NCBI RefSeq assembly: GCF_001580045.1
Contig: NZ_LSZP01000059.1
Span: 1 to 64,000 of the forward strand
DNA: 64,000 nt
Direction: 5' to 3'
DNA from: Cephaloticoccus capnophilus
GTDB taxonomy: Bacteria; Verrucomicrobiota; Verrucomicrobiia; Opitutales; Opitutaceae
A program made the position numbers and the translations under genes. Numbering within the stretch: the first letter of the stretch is position 1; every line of letters begins with the position of its first letter. Under the pieces are notes generated by a model. The model worked only from the letters and a program-made list of their open reading frames with translations. It did no database searches and had not been told where the DNA came from. Positions 23,811-31,014 of this stretch are shown here, piece after piece.

Positions 23811-25041
23811 TTCCTACCGCGTCCAGCGAAGCGTTGCCGCTTTGCTGAATCACCTCGGCGGATTCCTGCTGCTGATCCCTTTTGGGATTCACTTCACAGG
23901 CGAACCGGGCATGCCCTGCCCTTAGTACATTAATTGCGCCGACAACATCGGCATTGTTTTTATAACCGCATTCGACACAAACGAAACCGGCTTGCGTTTG
24001 GCGATTATCTTTTGAGACATGCCCGCATGCGGGACATGTACGGCTGGTATTTTGCGGCGGCACCGCTATCAGCATCCCGCCGTTCCAGTCCAGCTTGTAT
24101 TGCAACTGCCGCCGAAACTCGAACCAGCCTTGGTCGAGTATGGCTTTGTTCAGGCCAGACTTGGCACGGACATTACGCCCCGGCGCTTCGCTTGTCCCCG
24201 TCGCCGATTTCGACATATTGCGTACCTGCAAATCCTCAATACACACCATCGCGTGGTTTTTGCTAATAGTGGTTGTGGCTTTGTGCAGGTAGTCGTGGCG
24301 GGCGTTGCCAATGCGAGCGTGCAGGCGCTGAACCTTGCGTTTGGCCTTCCTCCAATTGCTGCTGAATTTCTCTTTTCGGCTCAATGACTGCTGCGCCTTT
24401 CTTAGCGCCGCTTCATGCCACTTGAAACTGCTTAACGGCGCAAGATAGCTGCCGTCCGAGAACGTGGCAAACCGGACAATACCAACATCAATACCAATGG
24501 CACTGGTAGATTTAGGCAATGGCCGATCCACTTCCCGCTCGGTCTGTATAGACACAAACCACTTACCCGCACGCAGCAATACTGTGACGTTTCGCAATAC
24601 ACCTTGAATATTGCGGCTGTTGCGATAGCGCATCCAACCCAGTTTGGGTAGAAATATCCGGCTATTCGCTTCATCGAGCTTAATTTGTTGCGGCTGCGGA
24701 TAACGGAAACTGTCGCGCACGCCTTTCCTTTTGAACCGTGGAAATTCCGTCCGTTTGGCAAAGAAGTTGGCATACGCCCGCTCAAGGTCTTTGAGCGATT
24801 GCTGCAACGCTTGGGAGGGACTGTCGCAAAGCCACGGGGTTTCAAAACTTGCCCGCCATTGCGTGAGCAGCTTGCATAACGCCGAGTAGCTGTGTTTCTC
24901 CTCACCTGCCTCGTAGCGCTCCTTTTGCAACGCCAGCCCCTTGTTATAGACGAACCGGCACGAACCGGCAAAACGGCTCATGCTGCGCTTTTGCTGCCCA
25001 TCCGGCATCAGTTCGTATTTGTAGGCCTGCAGACGCTGCAT
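23797..25041 (-). CDS. tnpB: RNA-guided endonuclease TnpB (IS605 OrfB family)
   Basis: 414 residues from ATG 25041 (MQRLQAYKYELMPDG), the usual start of the family. N-terminal HTH_OrfB domain, central RuvC-like nuclease and zinc ribbon are all present. The RuvC acidic residues can be seen: Asp in IGIDVGIVRF, Glu in VCIEDLQVRNM, and Asp in KNNADVVGAINVLRAGHA. The zinc ribbon is CPACGH...CVECGY. No stop or frameshift interrupts it. TnpB proteins cut DNA next to a target-adjacent motif under guidance of an RNA from the element's right end. The partner tnpA is broken, so tnpB may persist as an autonomous nuclease or be on its way to loss. Confidence 0.93.
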   Translation of the reverse strand: MQRLQAYKYELMPDGQQKRSMSRFAGSCRFVYNKGLALQKERYEAGEEKHSYSALCKLLTQWRASFETPWLCDSPSQALQQSLKDLERAYANFFAKRTEFPRFKRKGVRDSFRYPQPQQIKLDEANSRIFLPKLGWMRYRNSRNIQGVLRNVTVLLRAGKWFVSIQTEREVDRPLPKSTSAIGIDVGIVRFATFSDGSYLAPLSSFKWHEAALRKAQQSLSRKEKFSSNWRKAKRKVQRLHARIGNARHDYLHKATTTISKNHAMVCIEDLQVRNMSKSATGTSEAPGRNVRAKSGLNKAILDQGWFEFRRQLQYKLDWNGGMLIAVPPQNTSRTCPACGHVSKDNRQTQAGFVCVECGYKNNADVVGAINVLRAGHARFACEVNPKRDQQQESAEVIQQSGNASLDAVGIPRL

Positions 25042-25065
25042 GCCTGCCAGTATATAGTTTTGTCT

Positions 25066-25481
25066 ATGAAAAACAACAAGGAAGTTCGACACGGAAGTCA
25101 CTGTGGATCTGCCATGCACGTCCACTTGGTCTTTGTGACTAAATATCGCCGTAAGGTGTTCACCAAAGCAATCCTGGACGACATGCGCACCATCTTCGAG
25201 AGCGTCTGCCGTGACTTTGAAGCCGAACTTATTGAGTTCGACGGCGAAGATGACCACGTTCACCTGCTGGTGACCTGTCCGCCCAAAGTCCCCATCTCCT
25301 CCTTGGTGAACAGCCTCAAGGGCGTATCCAGCCGCATGCTGCGCAAGAAAAACTATCCCAGCATCCGCAAAAAATTATGGGGCAATGCCCTCTGGTCGCC
25401 TTCTTACTTCGCCGTTAGCTGTGGCGGCGCGCCATCAGCATCATCCGGCAGTACATCGAACAACAACAAACACCACACTGA
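25066..25481 (+). pseudogene. tnpA: IS200/IS605 TnpA (Y1 HUH transposase), frameshifted
   Basis: The frame starting at ATG 25066 encodes a normal Y1 transposase up to about residue 122: MHVHLVFVTKYRRKVF, the HUH motif in DDHVHLLVTCPP, and LWSPSYFAVSCGG. Near base 25432 one base is missing. In the original frame the protein runs into unrelated sequence (APSASSGSTSNNN...), while the other frame continues as ISIIRQYIEQQQTPH and stops at 25479-25481, exactly as expected for the family. The catalytic Tyr (in RQYIEQQ) lies after the shift, so the product cannot transpose DNA. Confidence 0.9.
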
Positions 25482-25496
25482 ATCGTTACGCTGCAA

Positions 25497-25544
25497 GGAC
25501 GGCTACGCCGTCCGCGCTATCCATCCCCGCCCTGAAGGACGGGG
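25497..25544. repeat. Left-end hairpins of the IS605-type element
   Basis: Two adjacent stems: GGACGGC/GCCGTCC with loop TAC (25497-25513), and CCCCGCC paired with GGACGGGG with a bulged A (25524-25544). The second lies about 16 bases inside the inferred left end and is the likely recognition hairpin for TnpA. Confidence 0.65.
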
Positions 25545-25753
25545 TTTTCTGCGCTATTTGGTAAAACTACGAGGGGCGGGGGTTGCTTATTGCGCAGCTC
25601 GGTTATAAGCAGGTGTAAGTTATTGTCGGTTAACCATAAGTTTTTATAGATTGGTAAATATTCTTAAGGCGATATTTCGTATCCCGTTTATGACACGGTT
25701 TTATTTTAAGCTGTGTTGTTTCTAAGCCGGGTTAGCCCAAAGCCTGCTTTTCC

Positions 25754-28078
25754 ATGTCGTATTCCAAACTCCTCGGCCGTGCTTTGCCCGGCCTTAGTCT
25801 TGCGATGGGACTTTCGTCGTTTTCTTATGCGCAACTTGCTCCTTCCGATACCTCTGATGATCAAGTCGATGAGGACACAGTCGTCCTTTCGCCATTCGAG
25901 GTTTCGTCTGCTGCTACAGGCCGTTATCAGGCCAACGATGTCGTGAGCGGTGGGCGTATCTCGACCAACGTCTTGGATGCTCCGGGCTCGATCACAGTAC
26001 TCACGAGTGACTTTATTAAAGATATCGGCGGAGGCCGCGTCCTCGATGTGGCTAAATACGTAGCCGGTGTAACCGAGTCGACTATCCCAAATGCCCAAGA
26101 TCGCGCGTACATTCGCGGATTCCAGGGCGCGTCGGCACTGGTCGATGGTTTCATGACCGCCTCCGATGCGAACTACGACTATGTCGCGATTGAGCGTATG
26201 GAAGTGACCAAAGGCCCCGATGCGGTGCTCCAGCCTGCGGGTATCCCGGGCGGTTCCATTAACCTCGTGACCAAGAAACCGCAGTGGGACTTTGGCGGTT
26301 CGCTTAAGCTCAAGCTTGGCGAGTACGATGCAAACCGTATCGAGGCGGATGTTACGGGCCCGATTAACTCGGCACTCGCGTACCGGCTCGTGATGGCGGG
26401 GCAGGATAGCAGGAGCTACATGCGCAATAGTTTCCGCGACTCGCTGTTCATCAACCCCTCGATCGCGTGGCGGATTTCGCCCAGCACGCAGCTCGTGCTC
26501 CGCTACGAGCATTACGACTTTAAGAGCTCGCAGCTAGAGGGGCTTAGCATTGATCCGACGGTTGGCACCGACGATGAGTTTAGGACCTTCCCGGGCATGC
26601 CCACGGACTTTAACCCCGAGCCGGGCAAGGAGTTTGCCTCTCGCGTAAGTCGGTTCAATACGGGGACGATGCTGCTCACTTCAGTCATCACCGATCGGCT
26701 TTCGGTGCGCTTATCGGGACGCTTGCAGCACATTCAGGGCGGAGCCTCGGCCTTCCACTATGGGTTTTTGGACAAAGATGGAAACGTCACCGAAGGCGGC
26801 AGCCGAAATCCTTTTACTGGCAAATGGGAAGGCGGGGTTTTGTGGGTTAATACTTCGACCGACCCGGCGAATCCCAACTGGGTTGCTACGCCGGCCACCC
26901 AGCCCACCGGCAGCTTCCGGCATGCAGGTAACTACTCGAAGAGTCAGGTGTGGTACCGCGATTTGCAGAACGACTGGGCCTATGTGGTCGATTCGGACTT
27001 TGCGAAGTCGAGCACCCTAATAGGCTTCTCGTACCGTTATGCGCACAATAACAGTCAATCGGGCGCAGAGTCCTTGCCGGATTTCACGATCGATGATGTG
27101 CCTAACGGCCCTATCATCACAAAACCCTACGGGGGCGATAGCCGTGGGATTACCACGAGCTATCAGACCTATGCCACGGAGACTTTAGAGTTTTTTAAGA
27201 ATCGGCTGATTCTCTCGGGAGGCATCGCGCATATGAGCTTTAGTGGAAGTAGCCAAGATAAGCTCTCGGATCCGATTACCGATGGCCCCTTTCCTGTGCC
27301 TGCTGGGATGACCTACCCGGGCTCAGGCTCGAAGGCGACTTACAACTATGGAGTCGTCGTTAAGCCTACGGAAAACATCTCGCTCTACTACGGGCACACT
27401 GAAAACGCGGTTCCCTCGGGGGATCATAAGGAGACTTATAAGGGCGAAGATCCTTTTACTTTGGGGACCCAAGATGACCTTGGGCTCAAGCTGCGGCTGT
27501 TTGATGGGAGACTCTTTGCGACGATTGCTTATTACGAGATTACCCAGGAAAACTACGCGGTAGCGGATCCTCGTAATAGCGAACTGCCTCCGCCGCCACT
27601 GTACTACCCTGACATCTTACTTCATCGCGAAGCTAAGGGCTGGGAGTTCCAAGTCATCGGTTCAATTACTCCGCAGCTTTCGTTCATCGCTTCCTATGCT
27701 GATACCAAAAACCGCGACCCAAACGGGATCATGCTGCGTGGTGCGGCGGAGGACTCTGCCTCGGGCTTCGTTCGCTACGAGTTTGGGCCCGGGCCGCTCA
27801 AGGGGCTGTCCGCTGGTATCGGTGCGAACTGGCTGAGCAAGCGCGCGCTCGACACGGCGACCGGGCTCACGCCGGCCGGAGTGCCCAACCAGCCGAGTGC
27901 CTATCTCCCTCCCCGCACTTTGGTCGATGCCTATGTCGCCTACGAGTGGGGGGCCTGGAGTGCCCGAGTCGATGTGACCAACCTCACCGACCAGCTCGAC
28001 TTCATCCCGCAGGGGCGAAACATGATCTGGCCGGTGAATCCTCGTGCCTTTTCTGGTTCGGTTACTTGGACATTCTGA
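25754..28078 (+). CDS. TonB-dependent outer-membrane receptor (duplicate 1)
   Basis: 774 residues. Signal peptide (MSYSKLLGRALPGLSLAMGLSSFSYAQ), TonB-box region DEDTVVLSPFEVSSA at about 36-50, plug domain (LDAPGSITVLTSDFIKDI...AYIRGFQGASALVDGFM...RMEVTKGPDAVLQPAGIPGGSINLVTKKP) and barrel ending in SVTWTF. The protein is nearly collinear with the receptor at 31015 and mostly identical in the plug; differences concentrate at the N-terminus and in extracellular-loop-like segments. Substrate unknown. Neighbouring PhyH, AraC and DUF2264 genes suggest uptake of an organic nutrient rather than iron, but this is inference. Confidence 0.94.
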   Translation: MSYSKLLGRALPGLSLAMGLSSFSYAQLAPSDTSDDQVDEDTVVLSPFEVSSAATGRYQANDVVSGGRISTNVLDAPGSITVLTSDFIKDIGGGRVLDVAKYVAGVTESTIPNAQDRAYIRGFQGASALVDGFMTASDANYDYVAIERMEVTKGPDAVLQPAGIPGGSINLVTKKPQWDFGGSLKLKLGEYDANRIEADVTGPINSALAYRLVMAGQDSRSYMRNSFRDSLFINPSIAWRISPSTQLVLRYEHYDFKSSQLEGLSIDPTVGTDDEFRTFPGMPTDFNPEPGKEFASRVSRFNTGTMLLTSVITDRLSVRLSGRLQHIQGGASAFHYGFLDKDGNVTEGGSRNPFTGKWEGGVLWVNTSTDPANPNWVATPATQPTGSFRHAGNYSKSQVWYRDLQNDWAYVVDSDFAKSSTLIGFSYRYAHNNSQSGAESLPDFTIDDVPNGPIITKPYGGDSRGITTSYQTYATETLEFFKNRLILSGGIAHMSFSGSSQDKLSDPITDGPFPVPAGMTYPGSGSKATYNYGVVVKPTENISLYYGHTENAVPSGDHKETYKGEDPFTLGTQDDLGLKLRLFDGRLFATIAYYEITQENYAVADPRNSELPPPPLYYPDILLHREAKGWEFQVIGSITPQLSFIASYADTKNRDPNGIMLRGAAEDSASGFVRYEFGPGPLKGLSAGIGANWLSKRALDTATGLTPAGVPNQPSAYLPPRTLVDAYVAYEWGAWSARVDVTNLTDQLDFIPQGRNMIWPVNPRAFSGSVTWTF

Positions 28079-28150
28079 GGCGAGTAGCGGGCGGCGGGCC
28101 TGCCGATGTGCACAGGGCGGCTTTAGCTGCCGCGCCGTCGTAAATTGTTG
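28079..28150. repeat. Intergenic repeat copy 1 behind receptor duplicate 1
   Basis: Starting at the receptor stop, this stretch is about 80% identical to 33334-33415 behind the second receptor, including the hairpin GGCGGC-TTTA-GCTGCC and the string GCCGCGCCGTCGTAAATTGT. The G-T wobble in this copy versus a Watson-Crick pair in the other preserves the stem. Confidence 0.75.
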
Positions 28151-28270
28151 GCCCGCCGGTTCGCAGGGGGGCCAATTGCGCGGCCGGCCCAGCAGCGGCT
28201 GGGCACCGCGCAATTGATGCGGGGGCTGTGCCATCTCGTCGGCGAAACGACTACCCGCCAAATGGGCGGT

Positions 28271-29137
28271 TTAGCATGTCACGTTCTTCCCTTCACTGCC
28301 GAAGTTTTTGAGCCGCTCGCTGTCGTCGGGCAGAGGCTGTATTTCCTCAGCAGTGTAGTGATACTGGAGCGCGCGGCGGCGTTGGCCGCTGGAGTTGTGC
28401 GGCGTGCCGTGCGGGAGTAGTCCGTTGAAGAGGAGCAGCCCGCCGGGCTCAAGTGGGGCGGCAAGCGGCCTCTGACCGAGTGTATCGGTATCGCAGAGCT
28501 GCCAGTCGCGGCGCATGAAGTGCACTTTGGGCCCATCCCGATGTTGCCCCGGGAGGAAACGCATGCAGCCGTTTTCGATGGTTGCATCGTCGAGTGCTAT
28601 CCACACGCCGACCACCAGTGCGTTTACCGGATAATTGAAGTACGCGTTATCCTGATGCCAAGGCTTCTCGCGGCCAATATGCGGCGGCTTTATGAGGGCC
28701 ATATCTTGAATGAGTTTTGGTGCTGCGCCGCCGAGGACTTGGCGCATGACTCGCACCAGTGCGGGGTGAAACGCGAGCGCATGGAGCACTGGCGCGTAAT
28801 TGACGAAGTTCTGGAGCTTGCGAACGGCGTCCTGCCGTTGATCAACGCTCAGCATAGGCAAAATCCCGCGTGCTTTTGCCTCAAACGAGATGCCTTTAAA
28901 ATCAGGCATCTTGCCCATGATTAGGTCGATGAGTTCGGCCTTTGCGCGCGCAACTGTATCGGAATCGAAGGCGTGGCGAACGACTAAGTAGCCCTCTCGG
29001 TGGAAAAAATCGACTTCGTCGGGGCCGACATCTTCGAGGCGTTCGACGCCGTGGCCAATGCCCACTGGCTGATATAACTCGGGCGAGTGAAAGTCCACTT
29101 CGTGGTCATCAAAAACGGGGGCTGGGGCAGTATTCAT
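28271..29137 (-). CDS. Phytanoyl-CoA dioxygenase (PhyH) family Fe(II)/2-oxoglutarate oxygenase
   Basis: 288 residues with a double-stranded beta-helix fold. The Fe-binding HxD is in EKPWHQDNAYFNYP near residue 140, the distal His in FNGLLPHGTPHNSSG near 242, and the 2-oxoglutarate-binding Arg follows in QRRRALQYHY. All three metal ligands are present. Members hydroxylate diverse small molecules, and substrate cannot be predicted. The gene is divergent from an AraC-type regulator with about 93 bases between them, so it is probably a target of that regulator. Confidence 0.92.
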   Translation of the reverse strand: MNTAPAPVFDDHEVDFHSPELYQPVGIGHGVERLEDVGPDEVDFFHREGYLVVRHAFDSDTVARAKAELIDLIMGKMPDFKGISFEAKARGILPMLSVDQRQDAVRKLQNFVNYAPVLHALAFHPALVRVMRQVLGGAAPKLIQDMALIKPPHIGREKPWHQDNAYFNYPVNALVVGVWIALDDATIENGCMRFLPGQHRDGPKVHFMRRDWQLCDTDTLGQRPLAAPLEPGGLLLFNGLLPHGTPHNSSGQRRRALQYHYTAEEIQPLPDDSERLKNFGSEGKNVTC

Positions 29138-29230
29138 GGGGGAGGGGGGTGAAGGCTCTGGACAATATCTGTTACGCAGTTATCGAGCCATAGACGTATC
29201 AGACAAAAATTTAAATTTATCCGATAAGTT
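29138..29230. promoter_or_regulatory. Divergent control region of PhyH and AraC genes
   Basis: A short AT-rich region holding AAATTTAAATTT (29208-29219) and TTATCCGATAA (29217-29227). On the opposite strand the latter reads TTATCGGAT, the same nine bases found at 30902-30910 upstream of the receptor at 31015. It could bind the AraC-type protein; that is inference. Confidence 0.5.
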
Positions 29231-30112
29231 ATGATGAAAATTGAAGCGCTTAGTTTTCATCCGATTGCCGGCCTTTGTGGGCGTGTACGGTGTGAGCCCG
29301 GCTGGAATCTGAGCGCGACTTGGGCAAAGGGGCTAATCGACTACGACTTGTGGTTTGTCTGGGAGGGGCGGGGAACGATGATTACTTCAACGGGGGAGTA
29401 CGCGCTTTATCCCGGTGTTTGTTTGTGGATGCGCCCTGGGCACCGCTATGAGGCCGAGCAAGATCCAGCCGCTCGGCTCGGCGTAAACTACATCCACTTT
29501 TCAGCGCGGCAGCAGAAAAGTACGCTCGAACGAAATGGGACTCAACAGCCAGTCGATAATTTGCCCACATCCGCTTTTAATCCCCCCTTTGAGATCTTAG
29601 TTTCTCGGCAAATTGAACTCGTAGATATGCTGATGCGGCGGATTATTCTACTTTCAGGAGAGTCGCAGGCTGAAGCGGCCAACGCTGCCTTGTTGACCGC
29701 ACTCCTTGTCGAGCTCTGCCGCGAATATACAAGCGGACGTGCAGCTACTGAAGGAGGCGTTTCCGGTACAGAGCTTTATCATTATAAAGTGGCATTGGAA
29801 AGTGCCGCCCGGATTCGCGAAAGTCCGGCTGAGATCTTGAGTGTCGCCCAACTCGCTAGGGAGGCGGGTTACAGCCCCGATCACTTTTCTCGAGTTTTCC
29901 TTGGTGCGATCGGTTTACGCCCGCAGGATTACCTGATGAGAGCGCGCCTCGACCGGGCTCGCCAACTCCTGGCTGAGACTGACCTGTCGGTCGGGGAAGT
30001 CGCGACACGCGTTGGCTTCGCCGACATTTTTTACTTCTCCCGGTTTTTCCGCCAACATACCGGCCAGCCTCCCAGCGAATTTAGGCGGAGCTTGCGCAGG
30101 GGAAGTTCATAA
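29231..30112 (+). CDS. AraC-family transcriptional regulator
   Basis: 293 residues. The N-terminal ~150 residues form a cupin-like sensor (WEGRGTMITSTGEYALYPGVCLWMRPGHRYEAEQDP), and the C-terminal ~100 residues contain the two AraC helix-turn-helices: LSVAQLAREAGYSPDHFSRVF and LSVGEVATRVGFADIFYFSRFFRQHTGQPPSEFR. The architecture is that of sugar-responsive activators. The start is ATG 29231 or the ATG directly after it. It is divergent from the PhyH gene and lies between the two duplicate TonB receptors, so local control of these genes is likely. Confidence 0.93.
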   Translation: MMKIEALSFHPIAGLCGRVRCEPGWNLSATWAKGLIDYDLWFVWEGRGTMITSTGEYALYPGVCLWMRPGHRYEAEQDPAARLGVNYIHFSARQQKSTLERNGTQQPVDNLPTSAFNPPFEILVSRQIELVDMLMRRIILLSGESQAEAANAALLTALLVELCREYTSGRAATEGGVSGTELYHYKVALESAARIRESPAEILSVAQLAREAGYSPDHFSRVFLGAIGLRPQDYLMRARLDRARQLLAETDLSVGEVATRVGFADIFYFSRFFRQHTGQPPSEFRRSLRRGSS

Positions 30113-30241
30113 TGGCGCCGATACTGGGCGAGGAGAGTGTGAGTCCATCAGTAATGCAAATTTATCTATTCTGCAATATGTGTCATAGAAGGGAGCAAGT
30201 TTCACAGCCCATTTTCTCAAGGGAGCAAGCCCCGTACGAAA

Positions 30242-30796
30242 ATGGCCATTCAAGCTTCCGAAGGATTACTATCTCCCTTTTTGTGTCATAAACGTTTAGC
30301 TGCTGTTAGGCCTTACCTACAAGGAAGAGTCTTAGATTTTGGCTGTGGCTCTGGTGCTCTCGCAAAGTATGTAGCCTCGGGGCATTACTTAGGGGTAGAT
30401 ATTGACTCTGAGTCTCTAGTTCAGGCACGGACTAATTACCCTAAACATCACTTTGTCTTACCAACTCCAAGCACTAAAGAGAAGTTTGATACAGTTGTTG
30501 CCTTGGCTGTTATTGAGCATGTTTCCGATCCATTTGGCTTATTGGTAACGCTTAAAGGTTATAGTTTAAATAGCCAATCTTCCTGTATCGTGATTACGAC
30601 GCCTCATCCGTCGATGAGGTGGGTACATTCGTCGGGTGCAGCTCTTGGACTATTTAGCAAGCATGCTAATGAAGAGCATCAAGCACTACTTGGTGGCGAT
30701 AAGTTGAAGGTATTCGGGAGCGAGTTAGGTCTGAAAGTTTCCGTCTACCGTCGCTTCCTATTTGGGACAAATCAACGTATAGTTTATTTCGGTTAA
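30242..30796 (+). CDS. Class I SAM-dependent methyltransferase
   Basis: 184 residues. SAM-binding motif I VLDFGCGSGALAKYV at about residue 31, acidic loop end LGVDIDSES near 50, and motif IV region FDTVVALAVIEHVSDP near 80 (Methyltransf_11/25-like). The C-terminus is short and lacks an identifiable substrate domain. Base composition is visibly poorer in GC than both neighbours and codon choice is A/T-ending, which suggests recent acquisition. It stands alone, with a long hairpin behind it. The substrate is unknown; some features (HPSMRW, FLFGTNQRIVYF) recall enzymes that modify lipids or glycans, but I would not assign one. Confidence 0.82.
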   Translation: MAIQASEGLLSPFLCHKRLAAVRPYLQGRVLDFGCGSGALAKYVASGHYLGVDIDSESLVQARTNYPKHHFVLPTPSTKEKFDTVVALAVIEHVSDPFGLLVTLKGYSLNSQSSCIVITTPHPSMRWVHSSGAALGLFSKHANEEHQALLGGDKLKVFGSELGLKVSVYRRFLFGTNQRIVYFG

Positions 30797-30831
30797 TATG
30801 GCCTGCGCTTTGGAATGTATCTGGTATGATT

Positions 30832-30874
30832 TTGGGGCTATCCTAGCTTAGGGATTAAGCTAGGATAGCCCCAA
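30832..30874. repeat. Perfect 19-bp hairpin behind the methyltransferase gene
   Basis: The arms TTGGGGCTATCCTAGCTTA and its exact complement enclose the 5-base loop GGGAT. No T-tract follows on the plus strand, so it may act as a transcript-end stabiliser or a bidirectional terminator of unusual form. Confidence 0.8.
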
Positions 30875-30901
30875 GGAAAATTACGGGATATTTATAAATT
30901 T

Positions 30902-30910
30902 TTATCGGAT
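30902..30910 (+). promoter_or_regulatory. TTATCGGAT motif upstream of receptor duplicate 2
   Basis: The nine bases TTATCGGAT also occur, inverted, at 29219-29227 between the PhyH and AraC genes. A related sequence (TTTTTATAGATTGG) lies upstream of the receptor at 25754, where this copy reads TTTTTATCGGATGG. A shared regulator site is possible. Confidence 0.4.
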
Positions 30911-31014
30911 GGATACATAGCTTTGCGGAGAGCTCAGGCTATATTGTTCGCTGTGTTAGCATCACCCCTGATGCTCGCTTACAGGTACCCCATGGCCTTA
31001 AACCCCATTATCCC

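Larger units (their letters stand above)
23780..25560 (-). mobile_element. IS200/IS605-family element with intact tnpB and broken tnpA
   Basis: Read on the minus strand: TTAC (plus-strand GTAA at 25561-25564), then a left-end hairpin (25524-25544, CCCCGCC/GGACGGGG with one bulge), a second stem (25497-25513, GGACGGC/GCCGTCC), tnpA, tnpB, a right-end hairpin (23789-23810, TCCCCCG/CGGGGGA) and TCAA at 23783-23780. TTAC target and TCAA right-end cleavage sequence are those described for IS608, which fixes the element at about 1,781 bp. tnpA and tnpB are divergent, as in IS605. There is no target-site duplication, as expected for this family. Boundaries by analogy, not by comparison with an empty site. 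Confidence 0.82.

Noticed and set aside
24892-25065. Longer N-terminus for tnpA
   Set aside because: The sequence is the antisense of the tnpB 5' end; the conserved TnpA fold begins at ATG 25066.
25042-25263. Longer N-terminus for tnpB (74 more codons)
   Set aside because: The added residues are the antisense of tnpA and do not resemble TnpB, whose conserved start is MQRLQAYKYEL.
23780-25560. CRISPR-like array near the TnpB gene
   Set aside because: There are only the two terminal hairpins of the element; no regularly spaced direct repeats occur anywhere in the window.
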